Positions 42,066 through 52,168 of a stretch of 64,000 nucleotides of DNA are shown here, piece by piece. Position 1 is the stretch's first letter. Every line of letters starts with the position of its first letter. Position numbers and translations under genes: made by a program. The DNA lies in the NCBI RefSeq assembly GCF_030532325.1, contig NZ_JAUNLS010000010.1, positions 24,450-88,449 of the forward strand, written 5' to 3'. A model generated the notes under the pieces. That model made no database searches and was not told the DNA's origin. It saw only the letters and a list, made by a program, of their open reading frames with translations. The stretch is from Corynebacterium sp. GTDB taxonomy: Bacteria; Actinomycetota; Actinomycetes; Mycobacteriales; Mycobacteriaceae.

Positions 42066-42177
42066 TAAAAGCGTTCCTTTTAACTCAAAGATACGAGTGA
42101 TAATCGATTACTAACCGTATCCCATTGGGCGGGCCTAAACACACTCAAGGTCAGTATCTCGTGCAATGATAGTCCCC

Positions 42178-43479
42178 ATGTCGGAGCAGATCGATTCCCC
42201 TTCCACGGCCCGTGAGCCCCGCCCGCTTGGCAGTGAACCCATCACCGGCCCCATCACCACTGAGCTCGCCGTCATCGGCGCCGGGCCCGCTGGCGCCGCC
42301 GCAGCCATCCACGCCGCCCGCGCCGGCCACGAGGTCCTCCTCATTGATTCCGCTTCCTTCCCGCGCGATAAAACCTGCGGCGACGGCCTCACCCCGCGCG
42401 CGATGCACCAGCTCGACGTCCTCGGCATCGAGGTCAACCCCGGATACCGCAACAAGGGCCTCAAGCTCTTCGGCTACGGCGGCAGCGTCACCGCCCCCTG
42501 GCCACAGTGCTACCCCGCCACACAGGGCACGGCGATGAAGCGCCACGAGTTCGACGCGCTCCTTGTCCAGCATGCCGTCGACGCCGGCGCCAGCCTCATA
42601 CAGGGCACGGCCACCCAGCCGCGCGTGAGCTGCAACCGCGTAGAGTCCTTCCAGGTGGGTTCCACCACGGTGCGCGCCCGCTGGGTAATCGTCGCCGACG
42701 GCGTGCGCTCGACCTTTGGTAAACAGCTGGGCCGCACCTGGCACAAGGACGAGGTCTTTGGCATCGCCGCGCGCAGCTACGCCACCTCCCCGCGCGCCGA
42801 CGAGCCCTGGATGCACTCCCACGTCGAGCTCAAGGACGCCGCGGGGAAGGTGCAGCCGGGCTATGGCTGGATCTTCCCCTTAGGGGCCGAGGCCGGGGCC
42901 GTCAACATCGGTCTGGGAGCACTCTCCACCGCGGAGCGCCCCGCCAAGATCAACACCAAGAAGCTGCTGGATTTCTACGCGGCCCAGCAGCGCTCCGAGT
43001 GGGGGCTGGGCCCGGTGCAGCACGTGGCCTCCGCGATGCTGCCGATGGGCGGCGCAGTCTCCCACGTGGCGGGCGCCAACTGGATGCTCATTGGCGACGC
43101 CGCCGCCTGCGTCAACCCCCTCAACGGCGAGGGCATCGACTACGGGCTGGAGACCGCCGCGCTGGCAGTCGAGATGCTGGGCGCCAAGGACCTCACGCTG
43201 GCCTGGCCCGATCTTCTGCGCGCGCACTACGGCGAGGCCTTCCTGCTGGCGCGCACCGCGGCCCGGCTGCTGACCTACCCACAGTTCCTGCCGGTAGTGG
43301 GGCCCGTGGCCCTGCGCGGGCCGGTGGGTGCGGCGCTCATGCCGGCGGCCGCGCGGCTGATGGGCAACCTCATCACGGAGGCGGACCGCGACCTCATCGC
43401 GCGCGCCTGGCGCCTGGCCGGGCGGGGCGTCGCCGCCGCGCGCAGCGGCAGCCCGCTCTGGGCCGCCTTTGACAGCTAA
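42178..43479 (+). CDS. menJ: Menaquinone reductase (geranylgeranyl-reductase family flavoprotein)
   Basis: 433 residues from ATG 42178; an ATG four codons upstream is also possible. No ribosome site is seen and an AATGAT motif sits just before, so the message may be leaderless. The FAD fold starts with [27 protein letters not shown] (about 25), DKTCGDGL follows, and [22 protein letters not shown] is near 305. In mycobacteria MenJ saturates one prenyl double bond of menaquinone. Its 3' end overlaps menG convergently by four bases. Confidence 0.9.
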   Translation: MSEQIDSPSTAREPRPLGSEPITGPITTELAVIGAGPAGAAAAIHAARAGHEVLLIDSASFPRDKTCGDGLTPRAMHQLDVLGIEVNPGYRNKGLKLFGYGGSVTAPWPQCYPATQGTAMKRHEFDALLVQHAVDAGASLIQGTATQPRVSCNRVESFQVGSTTVRARWVIVADGVRSTFGKQLGRTWHKDEVFGIAARSYATSPRADEPWMHSHVELKDAAGKVQPGYGWIFPLGAEAGAVNIGLGALSTAERPAKINTKKLLDFYAAQQRSEWGLGPVQHVASAMLPMGGAVSHVAGANWMLIGDAAACVNPLNGEGIDYGLETAALAVEMLGAKDLTLAWPDLLRAHYGEAFLLARTAARLLTYPQFLPVVGPVALRGPVGAALMPAAARLMGNLITEADRDLIARAWRLAGRGVAAARSGSPLWAAFDS

Positions 43480-44198
43480 TCCTTGGGCTCGACCTGTCCC
43501 TTGGGCTTCACCGCGCTGTGCAGCGCCACGATGCCCAGGGTGAGGTTCTGCCAGCTCGCCTCCGACCACCCATTGCGGTCGATGGCGGCGGCCAGCTCCT
43601 CCTGCTCTGGCCAGGCGCGGATGGACTCCGCGAGGTAAATGTAGGCATCCGGGTTGGAGGAGACCACCCGGGCAATCGGCGGCAGCAGGCGGGTGAGGTA
43701 TTCCTTGTACACCGTGCCGAACAGCGGCACCACCGGCTTGGAGAACTCCGCCACGGCCAGGCGCCCACCCGGCTTGGTCACCCGCGCCATCTCACGCAGA
43801 CCCAGCTCGAAATCGTGAATATTGCGCAGGCCATAGGAGATGGTCACCGCGTCAAAGGTGTTATCCGGGAAGGGCAGCTGCATGCCATCGCCGGCCACCT
43901 TGGGCACGTCGCGCTGGGCGCCCGCCGCCAGCATTCCGCGGGAAAAATCGCAGGCCACGCACCACGCGCCGGACTTGGCCAGCTCCACCGTGGAGACCGC
44001 GGTGCCCGCGGCGAGATCGAGGACCTTCTCCCCCGGCTGCAGGTTGAGGCGCTCGCGAGTGCGCTTGCGCCAGTACGCGTCCCGGCCAAAGGAGAGCACC
44101 GTGTTGGTGCGGTCATAGTTCTTGCCCACCGCGTCAAACATGCGCGCGACGTCGAAGGGCTTCTTGTCCAGGTCTGCCTTTGAGTTGTTTTTCACCAC
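43476..44198 (-). CDS. menG: Demethylmenaquinone methyltransferase
   Basis: 240 residues. It has the UbiE/MenG signature: [30 protein letters not shown] at the start, the SAM site [19 protein letters not shown], and [25 protein letters not shown]. It carries out the last methylation of menaquinone. The start is one of two tandem GTG codons. It is the last gene of the menD-DUF3592-mgtA-menG run. Confidence 0.96.
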   Translation of the reverse strand: MVKNNSKADLDKKPFDVARMFDAVGKNYDRTNTVLSFGRDAYWRKRTRERLNLQPGEKVLDLAAGTAVSTVELAKSGAWCVACDFSRGMLAAGAQRDVPKVAGDGMQLPFPDNTFDAVTISYGLRNIHDFELGLREMARVTKPGGRLAVAEFSKPVVPLFGTVYKEYLTRLLPPIARVVSSNPDAYIYLAESIRAWPEQEELAAAIDRNGWSEASWQNLTLGIVALHSAVKPKGQVEPKD

Positions 44199-44223
44199 GC
44201 CGCTAGTTTAGGCCACGGCTCGC

Positions 44224-45435
44224 TTAGGCCACGCGCGCCCCCAAGGCGCGAGCCGCCCAGCGCGGCAACTCGGGGCGTTGGCCGATGATGGTGAGGGGGA
44301 CCTGACGGACATCGTCAAGCACCTGCTCGTAGTAGCCCACCAGCTGCTCACACAGGGCCTGCCACGTCTTGGAGGAGATGGACTCGCGGGCGTTGGCGCG
44401 CAGCTCCGCGTGAATCTCCGGGTTGAGCAGGGCGTCCACCGCGTTGGGCAGGTCCTCCACGAAGGTCTCCACGTTCAGCAGCAGGCCGTTGTAGCCCTCC
44501 TCGATGAGATCCACCGGCCCGCCCGCGCGGGGCCCGATGGTGGGGACGCCGGAGGCCTGCGCCTCCTGGATGGCCTGGCAGAAGGTCTCGAACTCGCCGG
44601 CGTGCACAAAGACGTCGAGCGAGGCGTAAGCCTGCGCCAGCTCCTCCCCGCCCAAAGCCCCCAGGAAGATCGCACCGGGCAGCTGGGCCTCCAGCAGCGG
44701 GCGCTCCGGGCCGTCACCGACGATGACCAGCTGGATATCCTCGCGGCCCACCAGCGCGGCCAGGCGGTGCACGCCCTTTTCCGCAGCGAGGCGGCCGACG
44801 AATCCCACCACCTTTTTCTCCGTGCCATCCGGGCGGCGCAGGTTCCACGAGGCGCGCAGGGACTCGCTGCGCTTGCTGGGGTGGAAGCGCTCGGCGTCCA
44901 CGCCACGGCCCCAGTGGTGCACGTTTTTAATGTGGTGCTTCTCCAGCTCCGCGATGGTCAGCGAGGACGGCGCCAGGGTGAGCTGGCAGGCGTTGTGGAT
45001 GGTGCGCAGCCACTCCCAGGTGGCATACGCCAGCGCGGAGGCGTGGTACTTGGTGGCAAATCCGGCCACGTCCGTCTGGTACACCGCCACGGAGGGGATG
45101 CGCAGCTGGCGCGCGGAAAAGGCACCGGCGGCGCCGAGCACAAACGGGCTGGCCAGGTGGATGATGTCCGGCTTGAAGGCGCGCAGGGTTTCATCCACCG
45201 CGGTGGTGGGCACGCCCACCGGCAGGGAATCGATCATCGGAATGCGCACCGTGGGCACGCGCACGATGCTGAAGCCGAGGTAGTCGGGGATCTCCTCCTG
45301 CCCGGGGCGCGCGCCCGGGGCGATCACGATGGCCTCATGGCCCTCCGCGCGCAGGTGTTCAAGGACCCGCAGGACGGAATTGGTCACGCCGTTGACGTTG
45401 GGCAAGAAGGATTCAGCAACGATGGCTACACGCAT
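44224..45435 (-). CDS. mgtA: GT4 mannosyltransferase, MgtA type
   Basis: 403 residues from ATG 45435 (MRVAIVAESFLPNVNGVTNSV). The GT-B fold has the acceptor-side GVTNSV loop, VGFVGRLAAEKGVHRL and the C-terminal EX7E-type segment EFETFCQAIQEAQASGVPTIGPRAGGP. In C. glutamicum the gene next to menG (NCgl0452, MgtA) mannosylates a glucuronyl diacylglycerol on the route to lipomannan-like glycolipids; the same synteny supports this name. The protein is cytoplasmic, membrane associated. Confidence 0.88.
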   Translation of the reverse strand: MRVAIVAESFLPNVNGVTNSVLRVLEHLRAEGHEAIVIAPGARPGQEEIPDYLGFSIVRVPTVRIPMIDSLPVGVPTTAVDETLRAFKPDIIHLASPFVLGAAGAFSARQLRIPSVAVYQTDVAGFATKYHASALAYATWEWLRTIHNACQLTLAPSSLTIAELEKHHIKNVHHWGRGVDAERFHPSKRSESLRASWNLRRPDGTEKKVVGFVGRLAAEKGVHRLAALVGREDIQLVIVGDGPERPLLEAQLPGAIFLGALGGEELAQAYASLDVFVHAGEFETFCQAIQEAQASGVPTIGPRAGGPVDLIEEGYNGLLLNVETFVEDLPNAVDALLNPEIHAELRANARESISSKTWQALCEQLVGYYEQVLDDVRQVPLTIIGQRPELPRWAARALGARVA

Positions 45436-45498
45436 GCTGCCCATCATCCCCCGTGCTCATGGTCGGGCGGTAACGCGGGTGGAAAGTTTTGGTGAACA

Positions 45499-45948
45499 TT
45501 ACTTTCTGCGCGCGGTGAGCCGGGAGACCAGCCACCACAGCGCACCCGCCACCGCGGTGGCCACTGCCACAGAGGAGAGCGCCGGGATGAGCGAGAGCGT
45601 CCACTCACGCCCCTCCACCTTGACCAAGTCCGGGTTGCTGCGCGAATAAGCCACCCACACCTGTTGGCCCTCACCGAGCCCCGTGGGATACAGCAGCCCG
45701 GTGGGCGGCGAATGGTAGATGCCCTCGGAATCCTGGTAGTCCACCGAGGTGCGCATCCAGTCCACCGAGCTCACCGTGGCCAGCGCGCGCCCGGGGTTGG
45801 AGTTGATCTCGCGGTCATTGAGGTAGGCGCCAATGACCATGCCCACCATCCCCACCAGGGCCGCCGCGTAGAGCACGAGGATCAGCTGGTGCAGCCGGCG
45901 CCGAAACACCGCCGGCGAATAATGCGGGGCGGCCTGACGTGGCGGCAC
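45499..45948 (-). CDS. DUF3592 membrane protein
   Basis: 149 residues with helices at about 20-40 and 120-140 and an extracytoplasmic domain between (VSSVDWMRTSVDYQDSEGIYHSPPTGLLYPTGLGEGQQVWVAYSRSNPDLVKVEGR), the DUF3592 pattern. It corresponds in position to Rv0556 between menD and mgtA in M. tuberculosis. The start lies immediately after the menD stop, so they are cotranscribed. Function unknown. Confidence 0.8.
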   Translation of the reverse strand: MPPRQAAPHYSPAVFRRRLHQLILVLYAAALVGMVGMVIGAYLNDREINSNPGRALATVSSVDWMRTSVDYQDSEGIYHSPPTGLLYPTGLGEGQQVWVAYSRSNPDLVKVEGREWTLSLIPALSSVAVATAVAGALWWLVSRLTARRK

Positions 45949-47574
45949 CTAGGAGCCCACCTTCTCAGTCAGTTCCTTCTGCAGGGCGCGGCGCGTGGCC
46001 CGCGTGGTGTGTGCTTCCACCACGGTGATGCCCGTGGAGTGCTCCTTGAGCTCCGCCAGGGTATCCAGCAGCTCCTGCACGGTGTGCGCCTCGCGGTAGT
46101 CCGCCCCGCAGGCCTCCGCCAGCTTAGCGACGCCCACCCCATGCGGGGTGCCAAACGCCTTCTCAAAGGAAGCACGGAAGGGCTCCGCCCCCTGCTCGAG
46201 GACCTCGAAGATTCCGCCGCCGTCGTCGTTGGCCACCACGATGGTGAGGTTCTCCGGGCGCGGGTTATCCTCCGGCAGGATGAGGGAGGTGGCGTCGTGG
46301 AGGAAGGTGACGTCGCCAAGCAGGGCCACCACGCGCGGGGCGCGCCAGGCCTCCGCCTCGCGGTGCTGGGTAGCCAGTGCCACGCCAATGGCCTGGGCGA
46401 TGGTGCCATCGATGCCGGCGGTGCCGCGCGGGGAGAAGGTATCCACGCCGTCGAAAGGCAGGCCGATGAGGGAGGCATCACGCACCGGGTTAGAGGCGCC
46501 GAGCACGAGGGTATCGCCCACCGAGAGCGTATCCCCCACCGCGGCCGCCGCGTGCAGCCCGGTAAAGCCCAACTCCTCGTTCTCCAGGACCTCGCGCACA
46601 GCACTGGAGGCCATCTGTGCTGCGCCCTCGCAGATCTTCATCCAGTCCTTCGTGGGCTCGCCGCTGACCTTGACGGTGGTGCCCAGGCGGGCGGACTCGC
46701 CGCGCGGGTTAGTGAAATCCTCCGTGCGCGAGAGGCAGACGAGCTCGATATCGGGGTCATTGATGAGCGCGAGCACGCCGCGGTGCAAGGTGGGGTGCCC
46801 CACGACGATGACCTGCTCCACCTTGGTGTTGACCACGTAGTCATTGGCGGAGACCTGCTCGCGGCGGAAGATGTGCGCGGCCGCGGGGTGCACGGGGTGA
46901 TAGGGCGCCGGCGCGGTGGGCTCGGCGATGGTCGGCACGTCCTCGAGGCCCTCGACCTCCCAGGCCTCGTCGCCAGCGATGACCAAGGTGTTGCGGCTCA
47001 CATCCACGTCCACGCTGCCATGATCCACCCAGCGCGGAAGCGGGGCGCGGCGCAGGGTGGTGTCACCGACACGCGCAGGCAACCCCTCGCCCACCAGTGG
47101 AGCGTCGAAGGCGACGTTGATGTGCACCTGCAGGTCCTGGGTGAAGCGCTGGGAGATATAGGCCACCTGCTCGGTGGAGGTGACCTGCGTAGTCTGCGCG
47201 TAGTGGGCAAAGATGCCCTGCTGCTCGATGGTCTGCGAGGCCCCCGTGCCCACCATTCTTTCCGGGCGGTCGGCGCTGATGATGGCCAGCGGGACGTGCG
47301 CGTAGTGCGCCTCGATGAGAGCCGGGTAGGTATTGGCCACCGCGGTGCCGGAGGTCATCACCACGCCGACGTGGCGGCGCTGCACGCGCGCCATGCCCAG
47401 AGCACAAAAGGCGGCGGAGCGCTCATCCAGGCGGGTGTGCACGCGGATGTCTTCGCGGGCCAGCAGGGCCAGCACCAGCGGGGCGTTGCGCGAACCGGGG
47501 CAGACGATCACATCGGTGAGGTGCCGGGCCAGTTGCGCGGCGACGGCTTCGGCCAGCGTCATGGAATCAGTCAT
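45949..47574 (-). CDS. menD: SEPHCHC synthase
   Basis: 541 residues from ATG 47574; a TTG three codons upstream is possible. It is a ThDP enzyme: [16 protein letters not shown] and [16 protein letters not shown] at the N-terminus, [13 protein letters not shown] and [17 protein letters not shown] in the ThDP domain. It condenses isochorismate with 2-oxoglutarate. ThDP dependence links it loosely to the thiamine importer elsewhere in the window. Confidence 0.96.
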   Translation of the reverse strand: MTDSMTLAEAVAAQLARHLTDVIVCPGSRNAPLVLALLAREDIRVHTRLDERSAAFCALGMARVQRRHVGVVMTSGTAVANTYPALIEAHYAHVPLAIISADRPERMVGTGASQTIEQQGIFAHYAQTTQVTSTEQVAYISQRFTQDLQVHINVAFDAPLVGEGLPARVGDTTLRRAPLPRWVDHGSVDVDVSRNTLVIAGDEAWEVEGLEDVPTIAEPTAPAPYHPVHPAAAHIFRREQVSANDYVVNTKVEQVIVVGHPTLHRGVLALINDPDIELVCLSRTEDFTNPRGESARLGTTVKVSGEPTKDWMKICEGAAQMASSAVREVLENEELGFTGLHAAAAVGDTLSVGDTLVLGASNPVRDASLIGLPFDGVDTFSPRGTAGIDGTIAQAIGVALATQHREAEAWRAPRVVALLGDVTFLHDATSLILPEDNPRPENLTIVVANDDGGGIFEVLEQGAEPFRASFEKAFGTPHGVGVAKLAEACGADYREAHTVQELLDTLAELKEHSTGITVVEAHTTRATRRALQKELTEKVGS

Positions 47575-47609
47575 GCTGGCCAATCTTACCCGCCTGGGAT
47601 CAGCGCCTC

Positions 47610-48257
47610 TTAGGCGTCGTTGGTAGCGCCCTGCCCGCCGGCGCCGGAGTCACCGAAGAGATCATTGAGCAGCCCCTCCAAATCCTGGGTGCCCTGATCC
47701 AGCTGATCCTGCAGCTCCGTGGGAACCTCGGTGGGCAGGGTGGGCTGGCGGTCCTCGGCGGGGGCCTCCTCCGTCTCGGTCACGGTGGTGGGCACCTCCT
47801 CGGTGACAGTAGCGGTCTCGGTCACTGGCTCCGGAGCGGGCTTGTCCGCCTCGGAGGACGCCGAGCGCCACATGAAGAAGAAGGCCACGGCGGCCACCAC
47901 GGCGATGGCGGCGATCGCAGCGAACACGCCGGCCAGTGCCCCGCCGCCGCTCTTCTTGCCCTTGTCTACCTCGTAGCTGGAGGGAACCGGATCAAAGTCC
48001 TGCGGGCTGTAGGACTGCTGGCCGGTCTGACCGTAGCCCTGCTGGGAGCCATAAGCCGAGCCCGGGCCCGGCCGGCCAAAGCCCTGCTGGCCTGGTGCCT
48101 GCTGGTTCTGGGAGGGAAAGACCTGGCGCGGGCGATCCTCCGGCTGGCCGAAGGCCCGCGTCTCATTGCTATCGGCGTTGCCGCCCACGCGCCCGAACTG
48201 GCGGGTCTCCTCGTTACCGTTATCGGCGGGGTTGGGCCTTCCAAAATTCTCCGGCAT
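47610..48257 (-). CDS. Single-pass membrane protein with Gln/Gly-rich cytoplasmic and Thr/Glu-rich outer parts
   Basis: 215 residues. Residues 1-100 are low complexity with TRQFGR and TRAFGQ repeats and Gln/Gly/Tyr runs. One transmembrane helix spans about 105-130 ([26 protein letters not shown]). A Thr/Glu/Pro-rich linker and an acidic end ([18 protein letters not shown]) follow. TRxFG motifs are often Thr-phosphorylated by actinobacterial kinases and read by FHA domains; that is inference. It precedes menD by 35 bp. Confidence 0.65.
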   Translation of the reverse strand: MPENFGRPNPADNGNEETRQFGRVGGNADSNETRAFGQPEDRPRQVFPSQNQQAPGQQGFGRPGPGSAYGSQQGYGQTGQQSYSPQDFDPVPSSYEVDKGKKSGGGALAGVFAAIAAIAVVAAVAFFFMWRSASSEADKPAPEPVTETATVTEEVPTTVTETEEAPAEDRQPTLPTEVPTELQDQLDQGTQDLEGLLNDLFGDSGAGGQGATNDA

Positions 48258-48321
48258 AACTGACGTCCTTACTTAACCTGGATGCTTTATTTCTGCTTCT
48301 ATCTCTGCTTCTGCGTTGCGG

Positions 48322-50751
48322 CTAGTGTACCCGGCCAGCCAGCGTGCGTCCGGTTGGAGTGTTCCCTTCCGCCACCTGCGCAGGGGTGCCCTCGGCCACG
48401 ATGCGCCCACCCTCGGCGCCGGCGCCGGGGCCGAACTCGATGATCCTATCCGCCGCGGCCAGCACCGCGGGATCGTGCTCCACCACGATCACCGTCTGCG
48501 AGGACTCCACCAGCTTGTGCAGCTCCGCGTTGAGCAAGGCGATATCGGCCGGGTGCAGGCCGGTGGTGGGCTCATCGAGCAGATAGAGCGTGTGCCCCTT
48601 GCGCGCGCTGCGGGAGCGCTGCAGCTCCGTGGCCAACTTGATGCGCTGCGCCTCGCCGCCCGAAAGCTCCGGGGAGCCCTGCCCCAGGCGCAGATAGTCC
48701 AGCCCCACCGCCTGCAGCGTCTCCAGGGAGCGCAGGATCTTCGGCTGCTCGCTGAAGACCTCGAGGGCCTCGGCCACCGTCAGCTCCAGCACCTCAGCGA
48801 TGGTCCTGCCCTCCCAGCGCACCTCGAGGGTCTCCTCGTTATAGCGCCGGCCCTGGCACTCCGGGCACACCGTGGTGGAGCCGGGCAGGAAAACCAGCTC
48901 CACCTCGATGCTTCCCGCGCCCGCGCAGGTGGGGCACTGCCCCTGCTTGACGTTGTAGGAAAAACGCGAGGCCGTCCACTTCCTTTCCTTGGACTCCGGC
49001 AGGGAGGCAAAGAGCTTGCGCACGTGATCGAACAGCCCGGTGTAGGTGGCCAGAGTCGAGCGCGAGGTGCGCCCGATGGGCTTCTGGGTAATGCTTACCA
49101 GGCGCTTGACCTCCTCGAAACCGCGGGTCTCACCCACCGACCACTCGGGCGCGGGGCCCTCGTCCTCCTCCACCGCGGCCGCGCGCAGAATCCCGGCCAG
49201 CGCCCCAAGCAGGCTGGACTTGCCCGAACCGGACACCCCGGCAATCGCGGTGAACTGGCCACGGCCCAGGCTGATGTCGAGGTTTTCGATGTTGCGCGCG
49301 TTCAGGCCCGCAAGCTCCAGCTGCCCGGTGGCCTTCCTGGCCGTGGCGTTGAGCTCCAGTGCGCGGTGGCGCAGCGCGTGGGAGGTCGGGGTGTCGGCGT
49401 CGTAGTCACTCACCGGGCCGGAGTACACCACCTCGCCGCCGTGCTCGCCGGCCAGCGGGCCGACGTCCACCAGCCAATCGGCCTGGGCCACCAGTTCCAT
49501 ATCGTGCTCCACCAAGACCACGCTGTTGCCGGCCGCGATGAAGCGGCGGCAGATCTCCAGCACCGCGCTGCGCTCCTGCGGGTGTAGTCCCGCCGAGGGC
49601 TCGTCCAGCACGTAGGTCACCCCGAAGAGCCCGGAGCGCAGCTGCGCGGCCAGCCGGATGCGCTGCATCTCCCCTCCGGAGAGCGTGGCGGCCGGCCGGT
49701 CCAGGCTCAGGTGACCCAGGCCCAGCTCCAGCGCGGATTCCACGGCGGGCAGCAGCTGCTTGAGCAGCAGGTCCTCCGCACTGCCGGGCTCGGGGCTGCG
49801 CGCGGTGAGGGTGCGGTGGACATCGTCCAGCGGCAGAGCACTCAGGGCATCGATGGGCATGCCGGCATACGTCACCTCCAGGGCCCGCGGGTTGAGGCGG
49901 CGGCCCTGGCACGTGGAGCACGTGCGGGTCTCCATGAAGCTCAACGCCCGTTTGCGCAGGGATTCCGACTGCGTCTCGCGCACCGTCTTGGTGAGGTAGC
50001 TCGCCACGGAGCGCCACGTGCCCTCGTAGTTGCGCTGAATCTGATCCGCCCCGCGCCGCGGCTTGACCGTGACCACGGGGCGCTCCTCGGTAAAGAGAAT
50101 CCACTCGCGGTCCTTGCGCGGCAGCTCCTCCCACGGTGAGTCCAGATCAAAGCCCAGTTCCTGCAGGATGTCGTGGAAGTTCTTGCCCGCCCACGCGCCC
50201 GGCCAGGCGGCGATAGCGCCTTCCTCGATGCTCAGGCTTGGGTCCGGCACCATGGTCTGCTCGGTGGGCTCGTGCACCACGCCGGTGCCCTGGCAGGTGG
50301 GGCACATGCCCTCAGGCGTGTTGGGGGAAAAGGAATCCGAGTACAAGCCCTCCGGGTTCTCCCCGGCGCGCGAATACAGCAGGCGCACGGTATTCGACAT
50401 GGTGGAGATCGTGCCCACGGTGGAGCGCGCCCCGCTTGACGACGCCCCCTGCTGCAACGCCACCGTCGGCGGCAGCCCCGCGATGTCCCCCACCTGGGGA
50501 TCGACCGCCGAGCTAATCAGCCTGCGCGCAAAGGGCGCCACCGATTCCAGGTAGCGGCGCTGGCCCTCACCATGGATGGTGCCGAAGGCCAGCGAAGATT
50601 TGCCGGATCCGGAGACCCCCGTAAAAGCCACGAGCATGCCGCGTGGGAAGTCCACGTCGACGTTACGCAGGTTGTGCAGGTGGGCGTCGCGGACGCGGAT
50701 CTGACCGGTATCGAGGGCTGTGTCTGCCTGGGCTGTGTCTGCGGAACTCAT
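48322..50751 (-). CDS. UvrA-like ABC ATPase (short UvrA2-type)
   Basis: 809 residues compared with about 940-950 for UvrA. Two ABC modules: Walker A GVSGSGKSS at about 45 and again near 500; signatures LSGGEMQRI and LSGGEAQRI; DEPSAGLHP and DEPTTGLHP. Zinc-finger cysteines CPTCQGTG, CSTCQGRR, CPTCAGAG and CPECQGRR are all present. The reduced length fits the UvrA2 class lacking the UvrB-binding domain, often tied to drug tolerance rather than core excision repair. No uvrB or uvrC lies nearby. Confidence 0.9.
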   Translation of the reverse strand: MSSADTAQADTALDTGQIRVRDAHLHNLRNVDVDFPRGMLVAFTGVSGSGKSSLAFGTIHGEGQRRYLESVAPFARRLISSAVDPQVGDIAGLPPTVALQQGASSSGARSTVGTISTMSNTVRLLYSRAGENPEGLYSDSFSPNTPEGMCPTCQGTGVVHEPTEQTMVPDPSLSIEEGAIAAWPGAWAGKNFHDILQELGFDLDSPWEELPRKDREWILFTEERPVVTVKPRRGADQIQRNYEGTWRSVASYLTKTVRETQSESLRKRALSFMETRTCSTCQGRRLNPRALEVTYAGMPIDALSALPLDDVHRTLTARSPEPGSAEDLLLKQLLPAVESALELGLGHLSLDRPAATLSGGEMQRIRLAAQLRSGLFGVTYVLDEPSAGLHPQERSAVLEICRRFIAAGNSVVLVEHDMELVAQADWLVDVGPLAGEHGGEVVYSGPVSDYDADTPTSHALRHRALELNATARKATGQLELAGLNARNIENLDISLGRGQFTAIAGVSGSGKSSLLGALAGILRAAAVEEDEGPAPEWSVGETRGFEEVKRLVSITQKPIGRTSRSTLATYTGLFDHVRKLFASLPESKERKWTASRFSYNVKQGQCPTCAGAGSIEVELVFLPGSTTVCPECQGRRYNEETLEVRWEGRTIAEVLELTVAEALEVFSEQPKILRSLETLQAVGLDYLRLGQGSPELSGGEAQRIKLATELQRSRSARKGHTLYLLDEPTTGLHPADIALLNAELHKLVESSQTVIVVEHDPAVLAAADRIIEFGPGAGAEGGRIVAEGTPAQVAEGNTPTGRTLAGRVH

Positions 50752-51041
50752 GTGGCCCAGGGTATCGCGGCACTGCGTTTCTCAGTTCTCTCGAGGCTCA
50801 GCCCTCTCAAGCCGCCCCGCTCCTCTCACGTCTCACAGCTCCCAAAGCTCACAGCGCTCATCAGACGGAGACATACAAGCATTGCGGGCCAAAATCGAAC
50901 TTTTCCGTTTTCACTACATATTCGTTAAGGGCGCTCCCCTAGCCATCACCTTCAGCAAGACCACCAGACCACAGCCCCCGCCACGCCACAAGAACAACCA
51001 CGACTCCCCATCGCTCACCATTTGACTTTTCCTCACTACCT
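50752..51041. other. Gene-free stretch after the UvrA-like gene start
   Basis: About 290 bp rich in C and short CTC repeats on the plus strand. It holds the promoter of the UvrA-like gene, which I cannot locate with confidence. Short frames on the plus strand (50572-50928) have no convincing start or composition. Confidence 0.3.
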
Positions 51042-51314
51042 TCAGGTCAACCAAAACGCTTCGAATCTGCGCTGTAGTGTGCGCGCAGAGCAATCTAACG
51101 AATCAGCGATGGCTTCGAGGCTGTCCCCGGTGGTAGCATGCCTGATAAAGGCCTTAAATGATGCGGCTTGCGTGACCAGTGAAATCGTGCGCAATGACGT
51201 TTCCGTCGGTGACAAATAGACCTGCAGTGAGCAAAAACGGATTGATACCCCGTCGGTGAATCTAGGCGAGGCATCAATCTCTGAGTACGCACGAATTTGC
51301 TCATTTCCGGAGTC
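51042..51314 (-). pseudogene. Degraded transposase-like helix-turn-helix fragment
   Basis: A 90-residue stop-to-stop frame without a usable start. The last 40 residues (FKAFIRHATTGDSLEAIADSLDCSARTLQRRFEAFWLT) look like the N-terminal helix-turn-helix of IS1249/IS256-type corynebacterial transposases, where a GxSL-x-IA-x-x-L-x-x-S-x-RT-x-x-RRF-x-x-FW pattern precedes the catalytic domain. A stop follows where the enzyme would continue. No terminal inverted repeats are seen. Confidence 0.35.
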
Positions 51315-51380
51315 TCACCCATTGAAGTGGTGATCGGAATTGTGCACCTATCAATCTGCGTTTTCTTGATGCCCAGGCTC

Positions 51381-51807
51381 CTAGTCAGTCTTCCTACTGA
51401 GGAACGCAGCTGCTAATATGAGGACCCCGGCTTTCAATGCGAATGGGACGAGTAAAATCGGCGGAGCACTCCTTGACGGTTTTTGTCGTCAAAGTGGGTT
51501 TCAGCTGAATCCGCCAGGGTTATCAGCGAGACAGCTCTGCCCGGGAGGCCAGCTAAGCTTGCGAATCCGGCAATATAGTTCTCTGCGGCAACTCTATCGT
51601 CCAGAGAATCGTAGAATTTCTTAGCCTGGCAATTATCCATTTCCGCAGTGGACTGATATACAGTGACCTGCGCTCCAGGAGCGCCGCCCGTATACATGCG
51701 TTCTGTGTAGGAGTTATTTCCGTGGCAATCTTGCGCAATGGCAGGGGAAGCTACCACTGGGAAAACGAACCTGCGACTACCGATGCACCAACGATCAATC
51801 GGCGCAT
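51381..51807 (-). pseudogene. Small secreted, possibly membrane-anchored protein broken by two one-base deletions
   Basis: ATG 51807 (AGGA upstream) starts a signal peptide MRRLIVGASVVAGSF, but a TTTT run shifts the frame to a stop. In the next frame VVASPAIAQDCHGNNSYTERMYTGG gives the signal-peptidase site and mature chain with two Cys. At the AAAAA run near DDK the frame would need another base to continue as KPSRSAPPILLVPFALKAG and VLILAAAFLSRKTD, a perfect C-terminal transmembrane tail ending at 51381. As sequenced, the chain ends at 51434. Either it is a true pseudogene, a phase-variable gene, or homopolymer errors. No homolog recognised. Confidence 0.55.
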
Positions 51808-51998
51808 CTTACTTTTTCCTCAACGTCATTTTTTCCTCCTAGATTGTTGGTCATTTCAATAATAAGAGACACCACGATTCCCGCCCCTAGCGATATATAA
51901 AAGGAAAGACTGTTTGAAAGGCCAAGGGAACTCAGTAACAGGAACGTCACTATTGACACGATGACCAGAGAGCTCGTGGATATCAGGTATTCTTTCAT
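51795..51998 (-). CDS. Two-helix mini membrane protein
   Basis: 67 residues from ATG 51998, with AGGAG four to five bases upstream. Helices at about 8-28 and 31-50 (LVIVSIVTFLLLSSLGLS and LSFYISLGAGIVVSLIIEM) precede a charged tail. It overlaps the start of the secreted-protein gene by 13 bases, so the two are translationally coupled. Composition is AT-richer than the surroundings, which suggests transfer. No family recognised. Confidence 0.55.
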   Translation of the reverse strand: MKEYLISTSSLVIVSIVTFLLLSSLGLSNSLSFYISLGAGIVVSLIIEMTNNLGGKNDVEEKVRCAD

Positions 51999-52168
51999 TT
52001 TTCTCCTAGAACCTTCTCCTAGCACCTTGTTGTAGCTTTACAGCCTCAACTACAGCAAGGCCTACGGGCCATTAAGCCGCCCTAGACGGTCCGTAAGATG
52101 ATTTGAAGAGTCTTTCCTCAAATCACCTTAGCTACAAACGTAGCATTGATCTACTTATATTGATCTAA

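Noticed and set aside
50572-50928. Plus-strand frame covering the start of the UvrA-like gene
   Set aside because: It runs antisense through the UvrA-like N-terminus and has no ribosome site or recognisable domain.
51022-51219. 65-codon plus-strand frame in the degraded island
   Set aside because: TTG start without ribosome site and no family resemblance; the opposite strand gives the more convincing transposase-like fragment.
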